The notes under the pieces: model-generated
Told to the model about the DNA's origin: nothing
What the model saw: only the letters and a program-made list of their open reading frames with translations
The model's database searches: none
Made by a program: the position numbers and the translations under genes
In this document: positions 9,802 to 17,809 of the stretch, piece after piece
Layout: the number at the start of each line of letters is the position of its first letter
How positions within the stretch are numbered: the stretch's first letter is position 1
Source of the DNA: an uncultured Clostridia bacterium
GTDB lineage: Bacteria > Bacillota > Clostridia > UBA1381
Direction: 5' to 3'
Length of the DNA stretch: 54,772 nt
NCBI GenBank assembly: GCA_944390495.1
Contig: CALXQE010000062.1
Coordinates: 1-54,772, forward strand

Positions 9802-10479
9802 ATGGGGATACTTATAGCAATAGACGGAGTTGATGCAAGCGGAAAGCAGACGCAGACACAGCTTCTTATAAAACGACTTAAAGAAGAAGGAAAAGACGTC
9901 AGGGGTGTTTCGTTTCCTGCTTATGATAACCAATCATCAACACTTGTAAAAATGTACTTAAACGGTGATTTCGGCAAAAATCCCGAAGATGTAAATGCCT
10001 ATGCGACTTCAACGCTTTTTGCTGCGGACAGATTCGCTACTTACAGAACAGATTGGGGTAATGACTATAACAGCGGTAAAATAATAATTGCAGACAGGTA
10101 CGTTTCGTCAAATCTAATTCATCAGGCAAGTAAGATAGCTGATGAAAAGGAAAAGGAAAAGTTCCTTGTATGGCTTGATGACTTGGAATACAATATTTAC
10201 GGATTACCAAAACCTAATGTTACGATTTTTCTTGATATGCCGCCTGAGTACGGAGCTAAACTTATGCAGTCAAGATTAAATAAAGCTACGGGAGAGGACA
10301 CCAAGGATATACACGAAAGTGACATTAGTTATCTTGAAAAAAGCTACAATAATGCTGTGTTTGTTTCAAAAAAATTCGGCTGGAAACATATTTCATGCGT
10401 CAGTGACGGAAATATAAGACCGGTAGAAGATATACATGAGGAAATATATTCTGTCGTAAATGAACTGATTAGTCGATAG
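9802..10479 (+). CDS. tmk: Thymidylate kinase-like P-loop kinase (dTMP kinase, atypical Walker A)
   Basis: This 225-residue NMP kinase begins MGILIAIDGVDASGKQTQ, matching the dTMP kinase fold (FxxxEGxDGxGKST) but with Gln instead of Ser/Thr after the Walker A lysine. Further family features are the DR motif in ADRYVSSNLIHQ, a FAADRFATY stretch, and a C-terminal EDIHEEIYSVVNELI helix. It presumably phosphorylates dTMP to dTDP. Two starts are possible: TTG 9790 (AGGA at 9780-9783) and ATG 9802. I prefer ATG because it puts the first beta strand at the usual distance from the N-terminus. The neighbouring order WecG-Tmk-secreted protein has no obvious functional logic beyond co-transcription. Confidence 0.82.
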   Translation: MGILIAIDGVDASGKQTQTQLLIKRLKEEGKDVRGVSFPAYDNQSSTLVKMYLNGDFGKNPEDVNAYATSTLFAADRFATYRTDWGNDYNSGKIIIADRYVSSNLIHQASKIADEKEKEKFLVWLDDLEYNIYGLPKPNVTIFLDMPPEYGAKLMQSRLNKATGEDTKDIHESDISYLEKSYNNAVFVSKKFGWKHISCVSDGNIRPVEDIHEEIYSVVNELISR

Positions 10480-10519
10480 TGTAAGCGGGAAATGAGCTTG
10501 GAAGGTAAAGGTGACTGAG

Positions 10520-12043
10520 ATGAAAAAAACAGCTCTATTATTTTTCTTTTTAGTTTTAATGATGATGTCATCGTCTGTATATGCTAAAGGTATTGATATT
10601 TATATAGACGATACTGAGCTTGAGTGTGAGGAAGAACCGATTAATTCAAACGGACGTGTACTTGTTCCTATGAGGTCTGTTTTTGAAGCATTCGGAGCAG
10701 AAGTTACATGGAACGGTGAGGAAAGAAAAGTACAGGCTGAAAGTTTCGGTGAAATAATAGACCTTACAATAGACAGTAACAAGATGAGTATCGGTGTTAT
10801 AAATTCAGACGGTGCTTTTGTGGTAAGCGACACCATAGAACTTGACGTTCCCCCGCAGATTATAAATGATAGGACGTATGTTCCTATACGTGCGGTGTCG
10901 GAGTCACTCGGTGCATTTGTATCATGGGACGGAAACAATAACAATGTTTTAATTGATACAAGACCTGAAATGAGCGGTAACGTCTATTATACGTCAGACA
11001 GCGATTACCAAAAGCTGTACTCAGTTTTGCAAAACGGTATGGGCAGAGAAAAAATTTCCGACAGAAGTGTATATGATATAGAAACATACCAAGGGTATGT
11101 GTACTATCTTGCAAAGGATAATAACTTTTTGTTTAGAGCTAATATATATACGGGCGAAGAACAGCTTACACAGGTCGGTGTAAATAAGATTTGTATAAGT
11201 GACGGATATGTGTATTATCAGGATTTAGACGGCGGACGTGAAAGCGGTATTGTGTACAGAATGAATGTTGATACGGGAGAAGTACAAAAACTTACACAAG
11301 AACACGTTAAATATCCGAGAATTTATAAAAACTATCTTTATTACAATGTTGACGGCGAGAACAAAATGTATTATACAACTGTTGACGGCACAGCGGCAGG
11401 AAGTATAAGTTTGGGTGATGAAAATTTTGTTAAGCTGCATACGGTAAACTGTAAATTTTTCGGTGATTACATATTTGTTGAAGATGGAGTGCATTACGGC
11501 GGTATTACACGCATATCACTTGACGGAAGCGAAGTGAAAAGACTTACAATTTATAACAGCCTGATGTTTAACTCACAGCCTATAAGTGATAAAGTTCTTT
11601 ATTTAAAACCTGAGGAAGGATATGATATTTATTGTATAAATACTGACGGAAGCGATGAGCATTTAGTTGCGGAAGTTGACGATATGTGGCTTGGCGTAAG
11701 TGTACTTGATGGCAGGGAAAATACGATATATTATAAAAATCCAATGCACCAGGAAATATATAAAGTAAATCTTGACGGCAGTGAAAATTCATATTTTTGT
11801 TATGGTGATGACCTTAAGGTTTTGGGAGAAAAAATGATTTTATCTTATGACGGTGTTTATATATTAAACAGTGACGGTAGCTCAATGACAAAAATATATA
11901 ACAGAAGCGTAAAAGATATGACGGTTATAGATAATAAAGCATATTATAAAGATAAAAATTCATCAAGACTGTATATTTCAGATACAGACGGTAAAAACGG
12001 TATGGTTACTGCCGATTCCGTCGGTGAATGGGCAGTTGAATAA
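10520..12043 (+). CDS. Secreted protein: copper-amine-oxidase N-terminal-like (stalk) domain plus DUF5050 propeller
   Basis: A signal peptide (MKKTALLFFFLVLMMMSS, cleavage near SVYAKG) is followed by a Cu_amine_oxidN1-type domain (about residues 25-150) with its paired RVLVPMRSVFEAFGAEVTW and RTYVPIRAVSESLGAFVSW halves. The rest, about residues 155-507, is a DUF5050-type repeat region with recurring VYYxxxDG, IYxVNxDG and LYISDTDG elements, expected to form a beta-propeller. It is exported and no anchor is visible; function is unknown, with a carbohydrate or cell-wall sensing or binding role plausible. ATG 10520 follows AAAGGTGA at 10507-10514; GTG 10511 is a weaker alternative. It closes the parE-led gene run, with a terminator at 12042. 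Confidence 0.85.
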   Translation: MKKTALLFFFLVLMMMSSSVYAKGIDIYIDDTELECEEEPINSNGRVLVPMRSVFEAFGAEVTWNGEERKVQAESFGEIIDLTIDSNKMSIGVINSDGAFVVSDTIELDVPPQIINDRTYVPIRAVSESLGAFVSWDGNNNNVLIDTRPEMSGNVYYTSDSDYQKLYSVLQNGMGREKISDRSVYDIETYQGYVYYLAKDNNFLFRANIYTGEEQLTQVGVNKICISDGYVYYQDLDGGRESGIVYRMNVDTGEVQKLTQEHVKYPRIYKNYLYYNVDGENKMYYTTVDGTAAGSISLGDENFVKLHTVNCKFFGDYIFVEDGVHYGGITRISLDGSEVKRLTIYNSLMFNSQPISDKVLYLKPEEGYDIYCINTDGSDEHLVAEVDDMWLGVSVLDGRENTIYYKNPMHQEIYKVNLDGSENSYFCYGDDLKVLGEKMILSYDGVYILNSDGSSMTKIYNRSVKDMTVIDNKAYYKDKNSSRLYISDTDGKNGMVTADSVGEWAVE

Positions 12044-12076
12044 AAAAAGAGCAAGCCAAAAGGCTTGCTTTTTTAA
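12042..12076. terminator. Bidirectional terminator between convergent genes
   Basis: A GCAAGCC/GGCTTGC stem (12051-12057 with 12062-12068) is flanked by an A run on the left and a T run on the right, so it can stop transcription from both sides. Confidence 0.85.
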
Positions 12077-12831
12077 TTCTCGCTTTCGTAGTCATTTTTT
12101 ATATATCCCGAAATTTTTTCTATTGTACGGATAGGTGCGTCTTTGGCAGTTCCCCATTCCATATCTTTATTGCGGTAATCAAATTTTAAAGTGAATTTAT
12201 GTATGTCCTCTTGTATACGTTCAAGTTCCGACATTTCTTTAGTGTACATATATGATAAAAATTCACCTGCCCTGCCGCTGTTAAGGGATTTTAAGGCATT
12301 GTCACATAATAGCTTTGCGTGCTTTAAACAAAGTCCCTTTGATTTTTCAAATTTCTCTTTAAATACGCTGTCGTTTGCCCACATATATAAAAGTACATCG
12401 GCGTAACGCTCCATAGTTTTGTTAATCTTTTCGCATACAATACAGCTACTGTCAAGTTTTGATATACTGCTTGATAATTCAGAGGCAAAATCAGCGGCGG
12501 CGGAACTTTTCTTAAATAAACCGCCCTTTGAATTTTCAGCCGCCTTTGCGGATTTTGTGAGCTTTTGAAGCTTATTTCGTATTTCTTCAAGGTGAGTGTC
12601 AAGAACAAGGGATAGGGCAAGCTTGTTTGACATATCAAAAAGCATGGAATAGTGATGGTTACAAAAACCCTTTTCGTTTGATTCTATTCTAAAATCAGGT
12701 TCCATCATAGCCGCACCTAAGGTATAATCGAGAGTTTCACGTTCAAGTTTTTTTTCAAGCTCACAAAGGGGACATTCACAGTCAATGTCATATACTTCAT
12801 TTACAGGTATAGTATATATTTGCTCTTTCAA
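12073..12831 (-). CDS. DUF6062 family protein with paired Cys/His motifs
   Basis: This 252-residue cytosolic protein has two repeated putative metal-binding units: CPLCELE with FCNHHY in the first half, and CIVCEKI with GLCLKHAKLL in the second, the pattern of the DUF6062 family. The role of the family is unknown; the CxxC...CxxH pairs suggest zinc or a redox site (inference). The middle is predicted helical and lysine-rich. The start chosen is TTG 12831, preceded by GGAG with 8 bases spacing; an upstream in-frame ATG at 12870 has no ribosome binding site and would add 13 residues. It is transcribed alone, convergent with the DUF5050 gene. Confidence 0.75.
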   Translation of the reverse strand: MKEQIYTIPVNEVYDIDCECPLCELEKKLERETLDYTLGAAMMEPDFRIESNEKGFCNHHYSMLFDMSNKLALSLVLDTHLEEIRNKLQKLTKSAKAAENSKGGLFKKSSAAADFASELSSSISKLDSSCIVCEKINKTMERYADVLLYMWANDSVFKEKFEKSKGLCLKHAKLLCDNALKSLNSGRAGEFLSYMYTKEMSELERIQEDIHKFTLKFDYRNKDMEWGTAKDAPIRTIEKISGYIKNDYESEN

Positions 12832-13071
12832 TATAATCACTCCTACATCTATTTTATATAATTTTATCATTTTATTTTAGGCGTGTCAATCAAACTGCAA
12901 AATTAAACAAAACACAATATATTGTGTAATAATGTACGAAAATTAAAAAGTGAATACATCCAAAAAATGAAAGACTATACATTTTTTTGTGCAAAATCGT
13001 CATATTAAACTATGTAAAAAGTATTAATTGTGGATTATATCATAAAAATAATATTTTTTTAGAATAACTGC
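12832..13071. other. AT-rich intergenic region with a 16-bp perfect palindrome
   Basis: No gene is visible between the DUF6062 start and the pckG promoter. The sequence is very AT-rich. A perfect 16-bp palindrome lies at 12912-12927 (ACACAATA/TATTGTGT), about 80 bases upstream of the DUF6062 start and about 170 bases upstream of the pckG -10 element. It could be an operator for either gene, but it matches no operator I can name with confidence. Confidence 0.5.
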
Positions 13072-13100
13072 TTTAAAATACACAAAAAATATGTTATAAT
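13072..13100 (+). promoter_or_regulatory. Probable pckG promoter
   Basis: TATAAT lies at 13095-13100, with a weak TTTAAA -35 at 13072-13077 and 17-base spacing. The weak -35 suggests regulation. Confidence 0.5.
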
Positions 13101-13120
13101 GTAAATATCTAAAGGTAGAT

Positions 13121-13142
13121 TGCAGTATCAAAATATACTGCA
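13121..13142 (+). promoter_or_regulatory. Inverted repeat in the pckG leader (operator or hairpin)
   Basis: TGCAGTAT (13121-13128) and ATACTGCA (13135-13142) form a perfect 8-bp inverted repeat with a 6-base centre. It begins about 15 bases after the expected transcription start and ends 22 bases before the ribosome binding site. It has no T run, so it is not a terminator. A repressor operator or leader hairpin is likely. Confidence 0.6.
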
Positions 13143-13176
13143 TAAATGTGTAAATTAATGATTGGAGGATTTTACT

Positions 13177-14958
13177 ATGACAGAAAACAAGACAGTTCTT
13201 GCATGGCTTGATGAAATGTCAGCTATGTGTCAGCCGGACAAAATCGTTTGGATTGACGGAAGTGAAGAACAGCTTGAAGCTTTAAGAGCAGAGGCTGTTA
13301 AGGCAGGCGAACTTATAAAGCTTAATGAGGAAAAACTACCGGGTTGTTACTATCACAGAACAGCTGTAAACGACGTTGCTCGTGTAGAGGACAGAACATT
13401 CATCTGTACTCCGACAGAAAAAGAAGCTGGTCCTATAAACAACTGGATGGCTCCTGATGAAATGTATGCAAAGATGAAGGCTTTATATGCCGGCTCAATG
13501 AAGGGCAGAACAATGTACGTAATCCCTTATTCAATGGGTCCTGTTGGTTCACCTTTCTCAAAGATAGGTATCGAGCTTACAGACAGCATTTACGTTGTAC
13601 TTAACATGGCTATCATGACAAGAATCGGTCAGAAAGTTTTAGATCAGCTTGGCAATGATGAAAATGCTGAATTTGTAAAGTGTCTTCACGCAAAGAAGGA
13701 TGTAAATCCTGATGATAGATATATCGTACAATTCCCACAGGATAACACAATTTGGTCAATCAACTCAGCTTACGGCGGTAACGTTCTTCTTGGTAAGAAG
13801 TGTTTCGCTCTAAGAATCGCATCATACCTTGGTATGAAGCAGGGCTGGATGGCAGAACATATGCTTATCCTTGGTCTTGAAAATCCTCAGGGAGAAGTTA
13901 AGTACATTTGTGCTGCATTCCCATCAGCTTGCGGTAAGACAAACCTTGCAATGCTTATTCCACCGGAATACCTAAAGGAACAGGGCTATAAAGTATGGAC
14001 AGTTGGTGACGATATTGCTTGGCTAAACATCGGTCCTGACGGCAGACTTTATGCTATCAACCCGGAAGCTGGTTTCTTCGGTGTTGCTCCTGGTACATCA
14101 GTAAAGACAAACTTCAATGCTCTTGAGTCAACAAAGAAGAACACAATCTTCACAAACGTTGCTATCAATAACGATGATATGACAGTTTGGTGGGAAGGTC
14201 TTGACAAGAATCCTCCTGTTAATGCAACAGAGTGGAAGGGTTCAGTTGTTAACGGCCCTGAATTTATAGCAGAAGGCAACAACCTTGCTCATCCTAACTC
14301 AAGATTTACAGCTCCTGCTGTTAACTGCCCATGTATTTCACCTGAATTTGAAAATCCACAGGGTGTTCCTGTTGACGCTATCGTATTCGGTGGTAGACGT
14401 GCTAAGTGTGCTCCGCTTGTATATCAGTCAAGAGATTGGCAGCACGGTACATTCGTTGGTGCTACAATGGCATCAGAAACAACAGCAGCTGCAGCCGGTG
14501 CAGTAGGTGTTGTTAGACGTGACCCAATGGCTATGAAACCATTCGTAGGCTACAACATGGCTACTTACTGGGGACACTGGCTTGAAATGGGTGAAAAGCT
14601 TGGTGACAAAGCTCCTAAGATTTTCCACGTTAACTGGTTCAGAAAAGACGACGAAGGACACTTCATGTGGCCTGGATTCGGTGACAACATGCGTGTACTT
14701 CTTTGGATTCTTGACAGATGTGCAGGTAAAGTTGACGCTGATGAATGTGCAATCGGTTACGTTCCAAAGGCAAGCGACATCGACCTAACAGGTCTTGAAG
14801 ATGAAAACATTGATATGGAAGGTCTTCTTGCAATCGACAAGAACGTATGGCTTGAAGATGTTCAAAATATTGAAGAATATTTTGCTCAGTTCGGCGATAT
14901 GCTTCCAAAGGCAATGGCTGACGAACTTGAAAAGTTAAAGGCTAACCTTTCTAAGTAA
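13177..14958 (+). CDS. pckG: Phosphoenolpyruvate carboxykinase (GTP)
   Basis: It interconverts oxaloacetate plus GTP with PEP, CO2 and GDP. The 593-residue length and motifs are those of the GTP class, not the ATP class: the P-loop PSACGKTN at residues 249-256 with the reactive Cys252, the nucleotide-site region FGGRRAKCAPLVYQSRDW, and the metal-site segment VWTVGDDIAW. ATG 13177 follows GGAGG at 13164-13168; an in-frame TTG at 13162 overlaps that ribosome binding site and is unlikely. Codons are more biased (AAG, AAC, ATC, GGT, GCT) than in neighbours, consistent with strong expression. In fermenting anaerobes it often works in the carboxylating direction, giving oxaloacetate. It is monocistronic, with a terminator at 14967. 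Confidence 0.96.
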   Translation: MTENKTVLAWLDEMSAMCQPDKIVWIDGSEEQLEALRAEAVKAGELIKLNEEKLPGCYYHRTAVNDVARVEDRTFICTPTEKEAGPINNWMAPDEMYAKMKALYAGSMKGRTMYVIPYSMGPVGSPFSKIGIELTDSIYVVLNMAIMTRIGQKVLDQLGNDENAEFVKCLHAKKDVNPDDRYIVQFPQDNTIWSINSAYGGNVLLGKKCFALRIASYLGMKQGWMAEHMLILGLENPQGEVKYICAAFPSACGKTNLAMLIPPEYLKEQGYKVWTVGDDIAWLNIGPDGRLYAINPEAGFFGVAPGTSVKTNFNALESTKKNTIFTNVAINNDDMTVWWEGLDKNPPVNATEWKGSVVNGPEFIAEGNNLAHPNSRFTAPAVNCPCISPEFENPQGVPVDAIVFGGRRAKCAPLVYQSRDWQHGTFVGATMASETTAAAAGAVGVVRRDPMAMKPFVGYNMATYWGHWLEMGEKLGDKAPKIFHVNWFRKDDEGHFMWPGFGDNMRVLLWILDRCAGKVDADECAIGYVPKASDIDLTGLEDENIDMEGLLAIDKNVWLEDVQNIEEYFAQFGDMLPKAMADELEKLKANLSK

Positions 14959-14966
14959 TAAAAACA

Positions 14967-14998
14967 AAAGCGGTGTTTTAAAAACACCGCTTTTTTTA
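14967..14998. terminator. Bidirectional terminator between pckG and thiD
   Basis: A GCGGTGT/ACACCGC stem extended by A/T pairs is flanked by A and T runs. It lies between two convergent genes. Confidence 0.88.
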
Positions 14999-15002
14999 AT
15001 GC

Positions 15003-15791
15003 TTATTTTGAAGGATAAAACTTGTAAATGTGATTTAGAGGACCGCTGCCGTGACCTAAATCCATCATATCCATTAACGCTCCTGTTATATAATCCTTTG
15101 CGTTTTTAACCGACTCTTTAATGTCGTATCCCTTTGCAAGATTTGCCGCTATTGCAGAGGATAACGTACAGCCTGTACCGTGGGTATTTGGGTTATTTAT
15201 GCGACTTCCTGTAAACCATGTTTCACTGCCGTCAAAAAGCAGGTCGTTACTCGTATCATCAAGGTGACCGCCCTTTAAAAGTACGGCAGTGCCGTATTTT
15301 TCGTATATAGCCTTTGCTCCTTTTACCATATCATCTTCACATGAAATATTAAATCCGCATAGAATTTGTGCTTCGTATATGTTTGGTGTTACAATATCGG
15401 CAAGGGGAAACAGCAGGGAAGTCAAAGCTTCAACTGCGTCGTCGTTTATAAGCTTACAGCCGCTTGTAGATACCATAACAGTATCAAGTACAATGTTTTT
15501 TGCATTATACTGTTTTAGTTTTTCTGAAATAGTGCTTATAATTTGGGCAGATGACACCATTCCGATTTTTACTGCATCGGGAAATATGTCATCAAATACA
15601 GCGTCTATTTGCGTTGCGACAACTTCATGGGGAATATCATATACACCGAAAACACCCTTTGTATTTTGTGAGGTGACGGAATTAATAACACTCATACCGT
15701 ACACACCGTTTGCTGCAAATGTTTTTAAATCTGCCTGTATGCCTGCACCGCCGCTTGAATCGGAGCCTGCTATTGTAAGTGCTGTTTTCAT
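15003..15791 (-). CDS. thiD: Hydroxymethylpyrimidine/phosphomethylpyrimidine kinase
   Basis: ThiD phosphorylates HMP to HMP-P and then HMP-PP for thiamine synthesis or salvage. The ribokinase-like signatures are AGSDSSGGAGIQADLKTF at the N-terminus, VLLKGGHL in the middle and NTHGTGCTLSSAIAANLA with the catalytic Asp region near the C-terminus. At 262 residues it has the usual length. It is the last gene of a thiW-thiM-thiE-thiD operon, one base after thiE, so translation is probably coupled. ThiC is absent here, so the operon looks like a salvage and uptake unit. Confidence 0.95.
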   Translation of the reverse strand: MKTALTIAGSDSSGGAGIQADLKTFAANGVYGMSVINSVTSQNTKGVFGVYDIPHEVVATQIDAVFDDIFPDAVKIGMVSSAQIISTISEKLKQYNAKNIVLDTVMVSTSGCKLINDDAVEALTSLLFPLADIVTPNIYEAQILCGFNISCEDDMVKGAKAIYEKYGTAVLLKGGHLDDTSNDLLFDGSETWFTGSRINNPNTHGTGCTLSSAIAANLAKGYDIKESVKNAKDYITGALMDMMDLGHGSGPLNHIYKFYPSK

Positions 15792-15792
15792 A

Positions 15793-16434
15793 TTAGCCCT
15801 CCTTTATTTCTGTTACTTTTTCGTAAAGACTGAATGCGGCTTTTTCAATGTCATCTGCGGCATATATGCCGGAAACCACAGCCGCACCGGCTATACCTGT
15901 ACCTTTAAGATTTAATATATTGTCGCTGTTTATACCGCCTATTGCTACAACAGGAATACCTACGGAGGATGTAATTTCTTTTAAAGTGGATAATTCCATT
16001 TTTACTGCATTGCCCTTTGTAGATGTACCGAATACTGCACCGCTGCCTAAATAATCGGCACCGTTCTTTTCGGCTTTTAAAGCCTCCTTAACATTTCGTG
16101 CAGTTACTCCAATTATCTTATCATCACCTAATATTTTTCGTGCCTCACTTGCGGGCATATCGTCCTGACCTATATGCACTCCGTCTGCATCTACTGCCAG
16201 TGCCACGTCAATATTATCATTTATAATAAGAGGTACGTTGTATTTTTTGCAAACCTCTTTAATCTCTTTTGCGGATTTAATAAATTCGTCCGTTGACATA
16301 TTTTTTTCCCTAAGCTGAAGAAGTGTAACACCGCCCTTTAAAGATTCTTCAGCTACCTCACAAAGTGTCCTTTCGCCAAGCCATGAACGGTCTGTCACTC
16401 CGTAAAGATGTAATACTTTTCTATCTATACTCAA
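15793..16434 (-). CDS. thiE: Thiamine-phosphate synthase
   Basis: ThiE joins HMP-PP and thiazole phosphate to form thiamine phosphate. This 213-residue TIM barrel has the family motifs LLQLREKNMS, LIINDNIDVALAVDADGVHIGQDD, YLGSGAVFGTSTK and VVAIGGINSDN. The start is a TTG at 16434, supported by GGAGGG eight bases upstream. It overlaps the end of thiM by 14 bases, so the two are translationally coupled. Its substrates come from the flanking ThiD and ThiM kinases. Confidence 0.95.
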   Translation of the reverse strand: MSIDRKVLHLYGVTDRSWLGERTLCEVAEESLKGGVTLLQLREKNMSTDEFIKSAKEIKEVCKKYNVPLIINDNIDVALAVDADGVHIGQDDMPASEARKILGDDKIIGVTARNVKEALKAEKNGADYLGSGAVFGTSTKGNAVKMELSTLKEITSSVGIPVVAIGGINSDNILNLKGTGIAGAAVVSGIYAADDIEKAAFSLYEKVTEIKEG

Positions 16435-17206
16435 TTTCTATACCCTCCAAATTCGGATTTGTCATTTCATCAAAAAGATTTATTTTATATGAAAGCGTAC
16501 CTATATTTTCACGATACGCACGTTTTCCGCATATTCCGTAAACTGCAAATGCTGCTACTGCTGCATTAAATAGATTGTCGTGATTTCCGCCGCAGTACGC
16601 ACCTATAACAGATGATAACATACACCCGGAGCCTGTTATTAGCTTCATCATTTTGTGACCGCTTTTTATTACGGCAGTTTTATCACCGTCTGTTATTACG
16701 TCCGATACGCCGCTTACACCAACAACTGCACCTGTTTTTTGTGACAGCTTTTTTGCAAGGGTGATTACGTTTTGTGTACTATCACAGTCAGCCGAATCAA
16801 CACCATGTACATTTGTTTCGTCATTTACCATACTTTTAAGCTCAGAATAATTTAAACGAATAACATTTGGTTTTACTTTTAAAAGAATTGTTTTAACAGC
16901 CCTTTTACGAAGATTTGATATACCCATTCCCACAGGGTCTAAAATTATGGGTATGTGCTTTTTGTTTGCGGCATTACCGGCACAAAGCATTGCTTCAATG
17001 CGTTTTTCTGAAATTGTACCGGTATTTAGTACAAGTCCGTCTGATGCAGAGGCGACTTCATAAGTTTCAAGGGGGTCGTCTGCCATAATAGGCGACGCAC
17101 CGACTGTTAATGTTATATTTGCACAGTCGGTAGCAGTTACATAATTTGTTATATTGTGAATTAGCGGTCGTTTTTTTCGTACGTTGTTTACTATGTCATA
17201 AATCAT
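16421..17206 (-). CDS. thiM: Hydroxyethylthiazole kinase
   Basis: ThiM phosphorylates salvaged thiazole alcohol. This 261-residue ribokinase-fold protein shows HNITNYVTATDCAN, GASPIMADDPLE, ILDPVGMGISNLRK, VIRLNYSELKSM and ITGSGCMLSSVIGAYCGG (anion hole and catalytic Cys/Asp region). Its ATG overlaps the thiW stop as TAATG. The order transporter-ThiM-ThiE-ThiD allows conversion of imported thiazole and HMP to thiamine phosphate. Confidence 0.95.
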   Translation of the reverse strand: MIYDIVNNVRKKRPLIHNITNYVTATDCANITLTVGASPIMADDPLETYEVASASDGLVLNTGTISEKRIEAMLCAGNAANKKHIPIILDPVGMGISNLRKRAVKTILLKVKPNVIRLNYSELKSMVNDETNVHGVDSADCDSTQNVITLAKKLSQKTGAVVGVSGVSDVITDGDKTAVIKSGHKMMKLITGSGCMLSSVIGAYCGGNHDNLFNAAVAAFAVYGICGKRAYRENIGTLSYKINLFDEMTNPNLEGIEIEYR

Positions 17207-17709
17207 TACTTTACCTCGAAAAATTTATCAAGTGCATGAGTCTTTTTAAGTGCGGTTACAAGAAATATTGCTATAATTGTTCCGCCAAGTGAACTTACCG
17301 CAAAGGGAATAACATAGGCAAAAAGTGCCGCGTCACTGCCCATAACAAGGGTTGCCAGCGGATATGCCGCAAGTGCACCTATTATACCAGTACCGAACAG
17401 CTCACCGATAAAAGCCGCCGGCGTTTTCTTTATAAATTTATAACCAAGTCCCGCAATTAAAGCACCGCACATACTGCCTGGGAATGCAAGCATTGTACCC
17501 ATACCTGTTGCAATTCTTAAAAGAGATGTGACAGCCGCCATAACTACACCGTAAAAAGGCCCTAAAAACACAGCCGCTAAAATATTTATAAGGTGCTGTA
17601 CGGGAAAGCACTTTGACGCACCTACCGGGAAATACAGCGGTGAGCATACTACTCCTACGGCTATAAGCATAGCCGCTGTTGCTAATTTTTTTGTTGTTAA
17701 ATTTTTCAT
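17206..17709 (-). CDS. thiW: ECF transporter substrate-binding (S) component ThiW, thiazole precursor uptake
   Basis: This small, very hydrophobic protein (167 residues, about five to six membrane segments) matches the ThiW family: VCSPLYFPVGASKCFPVQHLINILAAVFLG is the characteristic N-terminal region (quoted here in part as FPVGASKCFPVQH). ThiW is the predicted thiazole-specific S component that borrows the shared ECF energising module (EcfA/A'/T), which is not in this window. It is the first gene of the thi operon, preceded by AAAGGAAG and by a promoter at 17742-17770. The leader is only about 30 bases and contains no TPP riboswitch. Confidence 0.9.
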   Translation of the reverse strand: MKNLTTKKLATAAMLIAVGVVCSPLYFPVGASKCFPVQHLINILAAVFLGPFYGVVMAAVTSLLRIATGMGTMLAFPGSMCGALIAGLGYKFIKKTPAAFIGELFGTGIIGALAAYPLATLVMGSDAALFAYVIPFAVSSLGGTIIAIFLVTALKKTHALDKFFEVK

Positions 17710-17741
17710 TTTAAAACTTCCTTTGTATATGTATTTATATT

Positions 17742-17770
17742 ATTATACCATAAACGTAAGAGATACTCAA
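17742..17770 (-). promoter_or_regulatory. Promoter of the thiW-thiM-thiE-thiD operon
   Basis: On the minus strand TTGAGT (17770-17765) and TATAAT (17747-17742) are spaced by 17 bases. Only about 30 bases separate the -10 element from the thiW start, too little for a TPP aptamer. Confidence 0.7.
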
Positions 17771-17776
17771 TAGCAT

Positions 17777-17807
17777 AAAAAAAGCACTTCAAAGGAAGTG
17801 CTTTTTT
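17777..17807 (-). terminator. Terminator of ptsI
   Basis: A 10-bp stem AAAGCACTTC/GAAGTGCTTT (17781-17790 with 17795-17804), with a T run on the minus strand, directly follows the ptsI stop codon. Confidence 0.88.
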
Positions 17808-17809
17808 GT

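Noticed and set aside
17701-17809. TPP riboswitch ahead of thiW
   Set aside because: The gap between the ptsI terminator and thiW is under 100 bases and contains a promoter; no CTGAGA or GATAATGCCAGCG-like core is present.
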